Positions 25,712-35,550 of a DNA stretch of 64,000 nt are shown piece after piece. Under the pieces are notes generated by a model. It searched no databases. It was not told the DNA's origin and worked only from the letters and a program-made list of their open reading frames with translations. Within the stretch, counting starts at the first letter, position 1. Every line of letters starts with the position of its first letter. The position numbers and the translations under genes are program-made. The DNA is from Nostoc parmelioides FACHB-3921 (GTDB lineage: Bacteria > Cyanobacteriota > Cyanobacteriia > Cyanobacteriales > Nostocaceae): contig NZ_JACJQL010000038.1 in the NCBI RefSeq assembly GCF_014696625.1, positions 1 to 64,000 of the forward strand. Reading direction: 5' to 3'.

Positions 25712-27040
25712 TTACTTCAACTGGCTATGCTCCGCATCATGGTCGGGGATAATGTCTTCTACATCCCGCAGCACACGCACAAAAAAACCCAGCCCACCAA
25801 CTAACAACATACACAACGCGCAGATCACATATAGCAATGCTATCCCTGCGCCAGTGCCAGTCCCAAATAATCCGCCGAGAATACCAACCAGAACACCGCC
25901 TGATTGCAAGGCTGGTGTAAAAACACGATCTGCCAATGGCCCGGCTATTAAATAGCCTATCGCAGAAGCGATTTGCAAAAAGAGCGATCGCGCCGCAAAA
26001 ACCCTTCCTTGCACATTAGGAGGTACTTTCGCTAACCAAATAGCACTATCCGAACTGCCATTCAAAGGGAAATTAAAAGAAGAACAAAATTGCGCCGGAA
26101 TCCAAACCCAAGGTGTTCTACCCAAACCAAAAACAATTTTACTTATACCTGCACCCATCATTCCCAATAAAAGACCTTTGATTTTCCGCTTAAAACCGCC
26201 CCAAGTGCTAACAACAATCGCCCCCGTTACACCACCAAAACCAGCCGCAGCAGCCAAGCTACCTAGCACTAAAGTATTATTATTAGTGCGCGATAAAATC
26301 ATGGGCGAGTAAAGGGAATCTCCAATATCATGGGGTAGCCAAAATAATAAATTAACTATTAACAATGCCAGTAAACCTTTGTGAGCAGTAATATAACGCC
26401 AACCCAATCCCAAATCTTGCCAAATATTAACTATGTTTTCGTTTTTTGTGGTTGGTATTGGTTGAGGAATACTCACAAATAATAAGCTTCCAATTGCTAT
26501 AAGAAACGTCGAAATATCAATCAACCAAATTCCTAAAAAACCGATGATTGTGTAAAGATACCCCGCCAAAGCAGGTGCAATAATATTACTACCATAACCA
26601 GATAAAAATTCTAAACTACTAGCGCGGGTATAGTGCTGTTTAGGAATCATCAGTGATACTGATGCTGAGTACGCCAAAGATTGAAATTGGTTGAAAGTTC
26701 CGATAATCGCGCCTGTTAAATAAAAGTGCCAGATTTGTAAATTATTGGTGAGATGCAACAACAAAATTACAATTGTGCTGAGAACTGCAACTGTATCACC
26801 CACCATCATTAAAAATTTGCGGTTAAATCGGTCTACAATTACACCGCTAATGGGGGTAATAATAATACTTGGTAGTAAACTAAAAAAACCTACCAGAGTC
26901 AGGGTTGTAGCTTTCCCTGTAATTTCCCATGCCCAAATTTCAATCGCAAAGCCGGTCATGTTACTACCAATGGTAGAAACTAATTGACCAAGCCAAACGA
27001 TAAAAAAATTACGCATACTGGCTGGATTTGGTTGTTGCAT
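25712..27040 (-). CDS. MFS transporter, EntS-like (putative siderophore exporter)
   Basis: A 442-aa membrane protein with about 12 hydrophobic segments and the MFS DHA3/EntS pattern, including WLGQLVSTIGSNMTGFAIEIW at the start and the loop motif GVIVDRFNRK between helices 2 and 3. EntS-type members export siderophores; in Anabaena a related MFS protein exports schizokinen (established for that family member, not shown here). The gene follows the FhuF-like gene by 44 bp in the same direction, making export of siderophore or recycled ligand a reasonable assignment. Confidence 0.8.
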   Translation of the reverse strand: MQQPNPASMRNFFIVWLGQLVSTIGSNMTGFAIEIWAWEITGKATTLTLVGFFSLLPSIIITPISGVIVDRFNRKFLMMVGDTVAVLSTIVILLLHLTNNLQIWHFYLTGAIIGTFNQFQSLAYSASVSLMIPKQHYTRASSLEFLSGYGSNIIAPALAGYLYTIIGFLGIWLIDISTFLIAIGSLLFVSIPQPIPTTKNENIVNIWQDLGLGWRYITAHKGLLALLIVNLLFWLPHDIGDSLYSPMILSRTNNNTLVLGSLAAAAGFGGVTGAIVVSTWGGFKRKIKGLLLGMMGAGISKIVFGLGRTPWVWIPAQFCSSFNFPLNGSSDSAIWLAKVPPNVQGRVFAARSLFLQIASAIGYLIAGPLADRVFTPALQSGGVLVGILGGLFGTGTGAGIALLYVICALCMLLVGGLGFFVRVLRDVEDIIPDHDAEHSQLK

Positions 27041-27084
27041 TTTTATATGAAGGGAATGGGTAATTTTTCGGTATTAGTATGATC

Positions 27085-27963
27085 TCACTCAACTTCTTTC
27101 ATATATTCCTTGATTTGGGCAATTCGTTCCTGCGGTTTTAATAAAGGACAGTTTGTACACTTTTCATCAAATGGAGGAATGAAAGCATATAAACAACAGG
27201 TAAGACGTACTGTGGTTGTAGCTGGTAAACTGGGTTCATTAAGTTGTTCGGTGCGTAATAAGTTGTAAAGGGGATTGCGTCCGGGCATAACTGAACTGTA
27301 GGGTTGTTCATATAAGACGGAATAATCTGTTTGTATTGCTTCTAGATTTGTACATTGGCTAAGTTCAGTAAACTGTCCTTCCGAAGCGTTCACCGCATTA
27401 CCCCACATAGTTTTTTTGGAGAGTTTGGTTAAAATATGAACCCTGTGTATCATGAGTGCAAAATTGTGTTGGAATAAGTTAGTAAATACATTTTGGTGTA
27501 AGGCTTCCACGCTATTTACTATTTTTCCTTGATAATCTTCGGGAATGGGAATAGGTAATCTCTGAGGATAAATTACAGTACCACTCAAATCATGAAACCA
27601 TAACGCCTTGGGTTCACCGTCTTCTAATACAAAACTCACATTGTCAAGCCCAGCATCTAGTCCTACACCAGCCCAAGTCATCAAAGCTAAAACACCCGGT
27701 AATGTTGTCCAGCTATAAACTTTGTTCCAGATAGATGCAGCAATGTGAATATCTTGAGTTTTTTGGTATATCTCGCTGGCTTGCAATTGAGATAAAAGTC
27801 TATCTGGTTGTAAATAATTATTTAATGAAATTACCTCAACACCATCAGGCGGCTGAGGTAAAATTATGCAGTCTGTATAGAAACTATCTAAAGTGTTTTG
27901 AGCAAGAGTAAATACTTCTTGTAAGAAATTTTGTACACTATTGTTAGTTATTAGTTGAAACAT
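27085..27963 (-). CDS. FhuF-like siderophore-iron reductase
   Basis: A 292-aa cytoplasmic protein whose C-terminus carries CC-x11-C-x2-C (RLTCCLYAFIPPFDEKCTNC), the [2Fe-2S] ligand pattern of FhuF. FhuF proteins reduce Fe(III) bound to hydroxamate siderophores and so release iron after import. The spacing is x11 where Escherichia coli FhuF has x10. The gene overlaps the end of the module-4 SBP gene by 20 bp, a sign of tight co-translation, and is followed by the MFS exporter: import, reduction, export of the spent ligand is a coherent series. Confidence 0.83.
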   Translation of the reverse strand: MFQLITNNSVQNFLQEVFTLAQNTLDSFYTDCIILPQPPDGVEVISLNNYLQPDRLLSQLQASEIYQKTQDIHIAASIWNKVYSWTTLPGVLALMTWAGVGLDAGLDNVSFVLEDGEPKALWFHDLSGTVIYPQRLPIPIPEDYQGKIVNSVEALHQNVFTNLFQHNFALMIHRVHILTKLSKKTMWGNAVNASEGQFTELSQCTNLEAIQTDYSVLYEQPYSSVMPGRNPLYNLLRTEQLNEPSLPATTTVRLTCCLYAFIPPFDEKCTNCPLLKPQERIAQIKEYMKEVE

Positions 27964-28939
27964 TATTTTTTATTAAGTATTTATATATGTCATCTAAAAT
28001 GGTATTAGCTGATAGAATATTGCCAAATATCCAGTAACCAGAATCAACAGTATATACGCGATTACTTTTTACTACATTGAGGGTTTGCCACAGAGGACTA
28101 TTTTTATATATTTGAAAATTCTCTTCTGAACCTGGGTCTAGTGCAATAAATATTGCGTCTGATTCTAACAAGTTTACACGCTCTAAACTAACATTGTTGT
28201 AACTAACACTAGCACCACTACTAACTTGCAGTTGTGCCAAGGGAATCGATAAATTTAATTCCTCTAAAATACTTACGGGAAATGATAATTTATTCAAAAA
28301 TTGTGTGAATTCAAGAGTTGTATAAAATCTCATGACGGAAACTTTTTTATTGCCCAGTTTTTGAGCAAACTCCCATCTTAATTTTTCAACTCTTTGTTGA
28401 TATTCGGCTAGTAGCTGTTCTGCAACCTGAGTTTTATCAACTATATTAGCAACCTTTAATAAAGGTTTTCTCCAGTTATTTTCTGTAAATTCAATAGAAA
28501 CTGTTGGAGCTATCTGAGAAAATAACTTATAATTTTGAGGATTTATATAAAGACCTAAAATTAAATCTGGGTGTAATTGAACAACTTTTTCAAGATTGGG
28601 ATTACCTTCCTTACCTAAATCAATAATTTCATCAAGTTTATCTTTCAGGATAAGTGTTTTATTCCCTGTTCGATTTGCTCTTGTTGTGGCTATTGGTTTT
28701 AAACCCAATGCTACTAACATTTCTAAACTATCTTGGTCGGTCACAATGATCCGTTGGGGATTGAGAGGAATACAACTTTCTCCTAATTCATGCTTAACTG
28801 TTCGACATTCTGATGTGAGCGTTTGGGATTTTGATAAATATGTTGTCTGGTTAAAAAAGCTATAACATCCCTTGATAAATATTAGAGATAGGGTAACTAT
28901 CAAAAATAATTTGATGTGATCCAACCATTTACTAATCAT
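27944..28939 (-). CDS. Iron-siderophore ABC transporter substrate-binding lipoprotein (module 4)
   Basis: FecB/FhuD-class SBP, 331 aa from ATG 28939. Lipobox FIKGC, with Cys at about residue 25. Conserved ECRTVKHELGESCIPLNPQRIIVTD, then HPDLILGLY and the C-terminal PLWQTLNVVKSNRVYTVDSGYW. It resembles the module-2 SBP (15180) more than the module-6 and 7 ones. It lies 120 bp after the receptor stop and overlaps the FhuF-like gene, so receptor, SBP, reductase and exporter are probably one iron-starvation operon. Confidence 0.88.
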   Translation of the reverse strand: MISKWLDHIKLFLIVTLSLIFIKGCYSFFNQTTYLSKSQTLTSECRTVKHELGESCIPLNPQRIIVTDQDSLEMLVALGLKPIATTRANRTGNKTLILKDKLDEIIDLGKEGNPNLEKVVQLHPDLILGLYINPQNYKLFSQIAPTVSIEFTENNWRKPLLKVANIVDKTQVAEQLLAEYQQRVEKLRWEFAQKLGNKKVSVMRFYTTLEFTQFLNKLSFPVSILEELNLSIPLAQLQVSSGASVSYNNVSLERVNLLESDAIFIALDPGSEENFQIYKNSPLWQTLNVVKSNRVYTVDSGYWIFGNILSANTILDDIYKYLIKNNVSTNN

Positions 28940-29059
28940 TATATGTATGTGATTGGGTAATGAATGTGGGCTTGATACAGCCCTCAGATAATTTAAGGGC
29001 TGTAGTAATTCGTCGTAAATCGTCAGGGCAAATATCTAACTACGTGAGCAATTTGTCAA

Positions 29060-31630
29060 TTATAATTGCCAACCCAAAGTAAATTTGACTGTGCGGGGTG
29101 CGCCAGGAAAAACGCGCAGAATGCTTTCACCTGTTTCAAAATATTCATTATCAAACAAGTTCTGCACATTCAAAGCTGCACGAAAATTATTTTTGCGATA
29201 AAATAAAGTGGCATCAGTCCTTAAATAGCTGGGTAAACTAAAGCTATTGTCTAAATCTCCTTGTCTTTCTCCTACATAAAAAAGTCCTAAACCAAAGCCT
29301 AAACCTTGCAAATTACCCTGTTGAATTTCGTAGGTACTCCATAAGCTAAATGCGTGTTCTGGGACGTTGTTAATGCGGTTTCCCGCAGGAATATCATTGT
29401 CTTGAGTAACTTGTGCATCGGTGTAAGCATAGCCACCAATTATTTTCCATCCTGGCGTAATTTCACCTGTGATATCTAATTCAATACCTCGGCTTCTTTG
29501 TTCTCCTGTCTGGATAGAAGAATTTCCACTGGGATCTCTGAGATCAGTAGTGAGAACATTTGAGCGTGTGATTTGGTATAAAGCTAGAGTCGAAGAAAGA
29601 TTATTTGTCCAATCTACTTTCATGCCAATTTCATACTGAGTTCCCCGTTCTGGTTCAAATAGTCTATTCTCGAATGTTGTCCCAGTTACCTGTTTGAATG
29701 AGCGGCTATAGTTGGCGTAGAGTGAAACCGCTTGACTAGGTTGATAAACAACACCAATTCGAGGGCTAAATGCTTCATCTTGCTGAGAAGAAGTTGTTTC
29801 GCCTTGAGCATTTTCTATTTTTTGGGCGACGATATCAAATCTTCCCCCTAGAACCAATTTCAAGTGATCTGATAAGCCAATTTGGTCTTGCAAGTAAATA
29901 CCTAAACCATCAGAAGTAGAAGGTTCATCAGGAAATTCTTCCAGCACTGCGCCGACACTATCACGCCGATAAATAGGGTTAAAAATGTCTATAGAACCGA
30001 GTTCTCGTAAACGTCCTATACCTTCGTTATAATAAACTTCTCTTGATAAATCTACACCAAATAAAATTTGGTGTTCAAAATTACCAGTTTTAAAATTGCC
30101 TACAATATTTGTATCTAAATTGTAAGTACGATAGGCAAATTTAGCAGTAACTAGACCTCGTTCTAATGTGCGATTGTCATCTAGTAGTTCTGAAGGAAAT
30201 AGAGAATTTTGGGTGACACTCAAATAGGTGAAATTAAAGTTATTATGTAACTGCCAATTTTCGTTAAACCGATGCTCTAAATTATAACCAACTCGCAGCG
30301 ATCGCCTGTTATTTTTATCAATTTCGTCAAAAGGCTCACCAATAAAACGATTACGGGGGATTTTACCATTGGGGTTAGGTAAAACTGTACCCACAGCAGG
30401 TAAACCCCGGTCATTGGGTTGTCGTTGGTCTGAATACTGAGCTTCTAAAGTTAATTTGGTGTTTTCACCCATCAGCCAAGTCAAGCTGGGAGCAACAAGA
30501 TAACGCTCTCTTGTAAAAAAATCAACAAATGTATCTGTTGTGGATGCAGAGGCAATAAAGCGATATAGTAAGCTTTTGTCATCGTTTAATGGCCCTGTAA
30601 AATCTAAAGTCCCGCCGTATGTGCCGAAACTGCCAATAGTTCCCTCAACAGAATAAGACGGTGTGCTTTGGGGTTTTTTCGTGACGATATTAATCGTACC
30701 TCCAGCACCCCCTGCTCCAAATAGAACTGAGGCTGGCCCTCGTAAAACTTCTATCTGCTCAATGTTCTCCGTATTCACATTACTTGTGATGTTAGTATCA
30801 TCTCTTAGTCCGTTGCGGATGATATTACGGTCACTAAAACCACGAATGGTAAATCCTTCAAAGGGAGAACGTTCTGAACCATCAGGTATTACACCTGCTG
30901 CATTTCGCAATGCTTCATTTAAATTCCTCACTTGCTGGTCTTGTAGGACTTGTCGAGGAATCACCTGAATTGCTTGGGGTACATCACGCAGGGGAGTATC
31001 TGTTTTTGTGGCGGTGCTGGCTGTAGGTATTCGATAACCATCCTGTTCACCTGTGACAACCAATTCAATAGGTTCATTAGTTTCGGCTGTTGGTGGGGTT
31101 GTTGGTTGTTCTGGTGGTGTTTCACTTGTTGGCTGTTCTGCTTGCTGCGTTGTTTCAGCTACGGCTGCAAGTGCAAAAATTAAACTTTCATCACTATCAA
31201 ATAATTCTGCTGTTGGTAAACCCGCCTTACCCGTTACCGTTAGCCGTACAGTATTAGCATCAGCTTGAGTGACACTTACAGAGACAATCCCGCTTACTGG
31301 ATTAGCAATACTAAAATCTTTACCTTCAGGTAGTGCTAACACCGCATTAGGGAAATCTGCAATATAATTATTCTCTGCACTTTTAATAGCAGGTTGAAGT
31401 GCTTCTGGATTAGCACTTTCTAGAATAACTTCTATACCCTTATCTGTATTATTGACTTTTACGCCTGTAACTTGCACAGATGCAACATTGCTTTGTTGCA
31501 CCAGTAGTAACTTTGCCGTACTTATAGAATGATGTGATTTAGTTTCCGCAACAGCTGGTTGTACAAGCAATGATACAAATGCCAACACAATCCCGGCTGA
31601 AATAATCTCTTTCGATGGTCGAGACTCCAT
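29060..31630 (-). CDS. AMIN-domain TonB-dependent siderophore receptor (module 4)
   Basis: Outer-membrane receptor, about 856 aa from ATG 31630 (GTG 31639 adds three residues). Signal peptide ends QPAVAE (about 29); AMIN domain about 50-150 (NNTDKGIEVILESANPEALQ); linker rich in Pro/Thr/Glu; IELVVTGEQDGYRIP; plug with RDVPQAIQVIPRQVLQDQ and IEQIEVLRGPASVLFG, then GGAGGTINIVTKK, where the usual [EP]PGG is replaced by GAGG; barrel ending FTLGWQL. The terminal residue is Leu, whereas the other six receptors end in Phe, the usual BAM signal. It starts about 90 bp from operator D. Confidence 0.9.
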   Translation of the reverse strand: MESRPSKEIISAGIVLAFVSLLVQPAVAETKSHHSISTAKLLLVQQSNVASVQVTGVKVNNTDKGIEVILESANPEALQPAIKSAENNYIADFPNAVLALPEGKDFSIANPVSGIVSVSVTQADANTVRLTVTGKAGLPTAELFDSDESLIFALAAVAETTQQAEQPTSETPPEQPTTPPTAETNEPIELVVTGEQDGYRIPTASTATKTDTPLRDVPQAIQVIPRQVLQDQQVRNLNEALRNAAGVIPDGSERSPFEGFTIRGFSDRNIIRNGLRDDTNITSNVNTENIEQIEVLRGPASVLFGAGGAGGTINIVTKKPQSTPSYSVEGTIGSFGTYGGTLDFTGPLNDDKSLLYRFIASASTTDTFVDFFTRERYLVAPSLTWLMGENTKLTLEAQYSDQRQPNDRGLPAVGTVLPNPNGKIPRNRFIGEPFDEIDKNNRRSLRVGYNLEHRFNENWQLHNNFNFTYLSVTQNSLFPSELLDDNRTLERGLVTAKFAYRTYNLDTNIVGNFKTGNFEHQILFGVDLSREVYYNEGIGRLRELGSIDIFNPIYRRDSVGAVLEEFPDEPSTSDGLGIYLQDQIGLSDHLKLVLGGRFDIVAQKIENAQGETTSSQQDEAFSPRIGVVYQPSQAVSLYANYSRSFKQVTGTTFENRLFEPERGTQYEIGMKVDWTNNLSSTLALYQITRSNVLTTDLRDPSGNSSIQTGEQRSRGIELDITGEITPGWKIIGGYAYTDAQVTQDNDIPAGNRINNVPEHAFSLWSTYEIQQGNLQGLGFGLGLFYVGERQGDLDNSFSLPSYLRTDATLFYRKNNFRAALNVQNLFDNEYFETGESILRVFPGAPRTVKFTLGWQL

Positions 31631-31720
31631 ACTCCTCACTCCAAAAAGACAAGCTCAATATTGCAAATAATTTGCAACTGTCTGTGGAGAGAGTTTATGT
31701 AATTTACGAGGTGTAAGTCT

Positions 31721-31760
31721 ACATAGTAGACGGAGAGTTTTGAACCATAGAGGGAGTTTA
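31721..31760 (-). promoter_or_regulatory. Operator D: paired direct repeat upstream of module-4 receptor
   Basis: Read toward the receptor, AAACTCCCTCTATGGTTC and AAACTCTCCGTCTACTATG are spaced 21 bp apart. The core is more degenerate (CTCCCTCTA/CTCCGTCTA) but keeps position and spacing of the other operators. Confidence 0.55.
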
Positions 31761-31837
31761 TGATTAAGTTCTAACATGAACCCGCAAGTAAGCAGCCAAT
31801 AGCTGATAACAAGACTTGGGAGTAGAAAGAATTTTCA

Positions 31838-32857
31838 TTACACAGCTTTTCTCCCTAATCGACAATCTTGGGGCGTGATACCAAATTTACGTTTAAATGC
31901 GGCGGCGAAGTGACTTTGATTTGCATAACCAACTGTGTTGACTACAGTTCTCACGTTCTGCTTTTGTTCCTGTAGCAGCTTTCGCGCTATTTCTAGGCGA
32001 TAGTCACGCAAATATCCAAATACTGTAGTACCAAATACTTCACGAAAACCGTACTTGAGTTTGTTGTCATTTATGCCGACTTTTTTCGCTAAGTCAATTA
32101 ATGAGGGTGGGTGATCATAATTTTTGGTTAAAATATCTCTGGCATGATAAATTCTCTCAACATCACCAGCTTTGAGATTAATCAAGGGTTGTTTATCGCC
32201 CTCAGCCTCTATCAGTTGAGCAAACTGCAAAGCCAGTAATTCTAGTACCTTGCCTTCTAGATACATTTTTTGTATCATCCCTTGATAGGGTACTTTGAGA
32301 ATTTGCTGTAATGCTGTCTGCATGGGAAGGCCAATCTTACCCACTGGACGGTGAAACAGAGGCGGAGAGTCACTTTCCAAGAAAGGCTGTAACTGTTTTG
32401 GTAGATGTTCTAGTCCATCGATGAAGGATTTGAGGAAGTCTATATCTATACAAATTTTAATTAAATAGATGCGATCGCCTGCAAAATATTGCTCTGTTTC
32501 CTCAATATCTGGTAGGTAAAACAAGTAGTTATTCCCTACTGTCTCTTGGTAATTTTCCTCGACTCCTGCAATACCAGGGCAAATTACATGATGGTTGCCT
32601 GATAAATAAAATTTGGCTGTTAGTGCATCTAAACCATAGTGGTCAATTTTACAACTAACTTGCTGGTAGTAACGATCATCAGAAATTTCTAGGCTTAATC
32701 CTGGACGGAATTCGACTACTTGATAAAAAGTATCATATAAACTGTTATGGAATCTCTGAATTTTGTCAAAACCTTGATTGTTATACGATATATCTAAATT
32801 TTCTAGAGTTTCCTGTTCAATTTGATTAATTTGCTCTTCCGTCAAGATATTAGTCAT
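31838..32857 (-). CDS. AraC/PchR-type transcriptional regulator (module 4)
   Basis: AraC-family protein, 339 aa from ATG 32857 (open frame to TTG 32869). DNA-binding part: LIDLAKKVGINDNKLKYGFREVFG and VRTVVNTVGYANQSHFAAAFKRKFGITPQDC. The recognition helix NDNKLKYGF is unlike the NDCTLK group and coincides with the most divergent operator (D). The sensory part contains the same FRPGLSLEISDD pattern seen in the other regulators. It is divergent from the importer operon across a roughly 600-bp gap. Confidence 0.87.
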   Translation of the reverse strand: MTNILTEEQINQIEQETLENLDISYNNQGFDKIQRFHNSLYDTFYQVVEFRPGLSLEISDDRYYQQVSCKIDHYGLDALTAKFYLSGNHHVICPGIAGVEENYQETVGNNYLFYLPDIEETEQYFAGDRIYLIKICIDIDFLKSFIDGLEHLPKQLQPFLESDSPPLFHRPVGKIGLPMQTALQQILKVPYQGMIQKMYLEGKVLELLALQFAQLIEAEGDKQPLINLKAGDVERIYHARDILTKNYDHPPSLIDLAKKVGINDNKLKYGFREVFGTTVFGYLRDYRLEIARKLLQEQKQNVRTVVNTVGYANQSHFAAAFKRKFGITPQDCRLGRKAV

Positions 32858-33462
32858 TTGTAACGGCAATTTTGTTAATAAATTAATTGCGATAGTTTCT
32901 TAACTAACAAACGTATAACGCTTAATTTACAACAATATTGGGAATAGTAGCAATAAAAAATTATCTCATTAGTTAGTGCTATCTGATAACTTCATCATGT
33001 TATACACGCAAACTAAGTAGAGTAGTGTCAATATTTGTAGTTGGGATAAGGTACGAAGAAAGAAGGTTTTGGCTCGATTAACCTTTCTGAACATAGCTTT
33101 GTTTTTTTCCACTTACTTACAACCAGTCAAATCCTTTATAGACGGAATGAGGATTTTTCACGCAACTCCCTAAGCGCAATAAACAGCAACTAACTAACTT
33201 TCCCAAGTATTTCATAATTATTTCTGTTTATTCATAGAACAAAGACGCAAGCAGTTGAAAAAGTCTACTAATAAGTATAAAGTAGAATCTTGGAACTTCC
33301 TGCTTACATCAGTGGGTAAATCCAGATATTTCGAGAATATATCTTGCTGAAATACTCAATAAGTGTATAAAGATTATCAATTAAGATGTTGAAATTGCAA
33401 ATGTCACAGAAGGCACAACTAGCTTACTTAAATGACTATATTTATCAACTAACTACAAGATA
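32858..33462. other. Divergent intergenic region before the importer operon
   Basis: About 600 bp without a plausible gene, AT-rich. It contains a Fur-like box at 32954-32968, an ATAAC-N8-GTTAT inverted repeat near 32986-33004, and a single CCGTCTA-type operator half-site at about 33138-33158 (minus orientation). The importer promoter should lie near its right end; no clear -10/-35 pair was resolved. Confidence 0.4.
32954..32968 (-). promoter_or_regulatory. Fur-like box before module-4 regulator
   Basis: On the minus strand TGAGATAATTTTTTA, close to TGAGATAATTTCTTA at 41621-41635. It is 97 bp upstream of the regulator start. Confidence 0.38.
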
Positions 33463-34494
33463 ATGACAAGAGCAACCACAGCATCACCCAAAAACTGGAA
33501 TCTACCCAAAATATCGCCATTAGCGGGTTTAATTCTGGGCATACTGATTCTGCTAACTTGCTTGGTGTATAGTGTCACATTGGGTGCGGCAGAAATACCG
33601 TTAAACAAAATTCTGGAATCCTTTATCAGCTTTGATGGTTCTTATGAACATTTAGTGATTCAGACGGTGAGATTACCGCGATCGCTCGTTGCGCTACTGG
33701 TAGGATCAGCTTTGGCAGTGTCCGGCGCATTAATGCAAGGTTTGACACGCAACCCCCTAGCAGATCCAGGGATTTTAGGGATTGAGTCAGGAGCAGCATT
33801 AGCTGTAGTTGCCACAATTTTTGTGTTTGGTAGCTCCTCCTTAAGTGTGTTAACCATTGTGGCCTTTGTGGGTGCAGGAGTCACAGCAATGTTAGTCTAC
33901 TTCCTTGGTTCTTTGGGAAAGGGAGGAGCTACACCATTAAATATCACCGTAGCCGGGGCGGCGTTAACGGCTTTGATTTCTTCTCTTACCACAGCTATTC
34001 TCATCGTCAGTCAACGCACCTTAGAAGAAATTCGATTTTGGTTAGCTGGTTCTTTGGCTGGACGGGATTTCAACATCTTATTGTCAGCCTTACCTTTCGT
34101 GATGATTGGCTTAGTAGTTGCCTTTGCCCTTGGTAGACAAATTACAACTATGAGTCTGGGTGAAGATGTGGCTAAAGGCTTGGGTCAACAGACAGCTTGG
34201 GTCAAAATTACGACTGCCATCAGCGTGGTTTTACTGGCGGGAAGTTCCGTATCCTTAGCCGGGCCAATCGGCTTTATTGGCTTAGTTGTTCCTCATATCG
34301 TGAGATTTTTCATCAAAGCTGATTACCGTTGGATTTTGCCATACTCCGCAGTAGTGGGTGCAACTTTACTCTTAGTTGCTGATGTCGCTGGGCGTGTATT
34401 ACTCAAACCCCAAGAATTACCCGTGGGAGTAATGACAGCATTGGTTGGCGCACCCTTTTTTGTCTACTTGGCTAAATCAAAGGTGAAAAAATGA
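33463..34494 (+). CDS. Iron-siderophore ABC importer permease (FecCD family), subunit 1
   Basis: A 343-aa inner-membrane permease with about nine to ten helices. The FecCD family hallmarks are visible: PRSLVALLVGSALAVSGALMQG..RNPLADPGILGI near residues 70-110 and GPIGFIGLVVPHIVRFF near 270, the segment that contacts the ATPase. Together with the next two genes it forms a complete type II importer (two different permeases plus ATPase). Its stop overlaps the start of the next permease by 4 bases (ATGA). It is the only permease set of this class in the window, so it probably serves several or all seven SBPs (inference). Confidence 0.92.
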   Translation: MTRATTASPKNWNLPKISPLAGLILGILILLTCLVYSVTLGAAEIPLNKILESFISFDGSYEHLVIQTVRLPRSLVALLVGSALAVSGALMQGLTRNPLADPGILGIESGAALAVVATIFVFGSSSLSVLTIVAFVGAGVTAMLVYFLGSLGKGGATPLNITVAGAALTALISSLTTAILIVSQRTLEEIRFWLAGSLAGRDFNILLSALPFVMIGLVVAFALGRQITTMSLGEDVAKGLGQQTAWVKITTAISVVLLAGSSVSLAGPIGFIGLVVPHIVRFFIKADYRWILPYSAVVGATLLLVADVAGRVLLKPQELPVGVMTALVGAPFFVYLAKSKVKK

Positions 34495-35531
34495 AGGTTG
34501 ATTGGCTTGTTATCCGTTCTGAGACGATATCTTTTCGCATAGACAGACGTGTACCACCAATACTGCTATGTTTGGCAGTGGCAGTTGTGGTAGCAATGGT
34601 GATGAATTTAGGCCGGGGTGAATATCCTATTTCGCCCTTAGATATCGTCAAAACTGTATTGGGTATAGATACAGGCAACCCAGATCATGCTTTTGTGATT
34701 TATAATCTGCGTCTACCTCGTACCCTGGTTGCTTTCATGGTGGGAATGGCGCTGGCCGTTTCTGGGGCTATCTTTCAAGGCATCACACGCAACCCATTAG
34801 CTGATCCCGGCATTATTGGCATCAATGCGGGAGCAGGTCTAGCAGCCGTTACAGTCATTGTATTATTTCCCTCAGCACCCATTTACACTTTGCCTATATC
34901 AGCCTTTGTCGGTGCTTTATTGATGGCTGCTTTAATTTACTCCCTAGCTTGGAACAATGGTAGTTCCCCCGTTCTGTTCATTTTAATGGGCGTGGGTTTG
35001 TCTGCGATCGCTGGTGCTTTCACCAGCCTATTAATTACCTTTGGCGATATTTATAACGTTAGTGATGCTTTGGTGTGGTTAGCTGGTAGTGTTTACGGAC
35101 GCACCTGGGAACAAGTTTTTTCCTTTTTACCTTGGTTAATCGTTTTTATCCCGATGGCGTTGACATTAGCCAGACATTTGAACGCCTTAAATTTGGGAGA
35201 TGATGTTGCCAAAGGCTTAGGTAGTCGGGTGGAATGGCAACGTGGTTTGCTGGTGCTAGTGGGTGTAGCCTTAGCAGGTGCAGGAGTCGCCACAGCCGGA
35301 ATGATTGGTTTTGTAGGATTAATTGCACCTCATATAGGCAGACAGTTAGTAGGTACAAATAATGAAGGCTTGATCCCTACCTCTGCACTGTTAGGAGGAA
35401 TGCTTGTTGTAGCGTCAGACTTCTTAGGAAGAACCCTCTTTGCACCTATCGAAATTCCTTGTGGGGTGGTGACTGCTGCTATTGGTGCGCCTTATTTTCT
35501 TTATTTGTTAATTCGTAATCGCAAGAAATAG
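34491..35531 (+). CDS. Iron-siderophore ABC importer permease (FecCD family), subunit 2
   Basis: A 346-aa FecCD permease, paralogous to the preceding subunit: PRTLVAFMVGMALAVSGAIFQG, RNPLADPGIIGINAGAG, and the ATPase-coupling GMIGFVGLIAPHIGRQLVG. The ATGA overlap with the upstream gene indicates translational coupling and equal stoichiometry. In FhuBCD/FecBCDE-type systems the two subunits form the translocation channel for ferric siderophores; the binding proteins are encoded remotely, in the modules. Confidence 0.92.
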   Translation: MKVDWLVIRSETISFRIDRRVPPILLCLAVAVVVAMVMNLGRGEYPISPLDIVKTVLGIDTGNPDHAFVIYNLRLPRTLVAFMVGMALAVSGAIFQGITRNPLADPGIIGINAGAGLAAVTVIVLFPSAPIYTLPISAFVGALLMAALIYSLAWNNGSSPVLFILMGVGLSAIAGAFTSLLITFGDIYNVSDALVWLAGSVYGRTWEQVFSFLPWLIVFIPMALTLARHLNALNLGDDVAKGLGSRVEWQRGLLVLVGVALAGAGVATAGMIGFVGLIAPHIGRQLVGTNNEGLIPTSALLGGMLVVASDFLGRTLFAPIEIPCGVVTAAIGAPYFLYLLIRNRKK

Positions 35532-35550
35532 TCAACAGTCAACAATCAAA

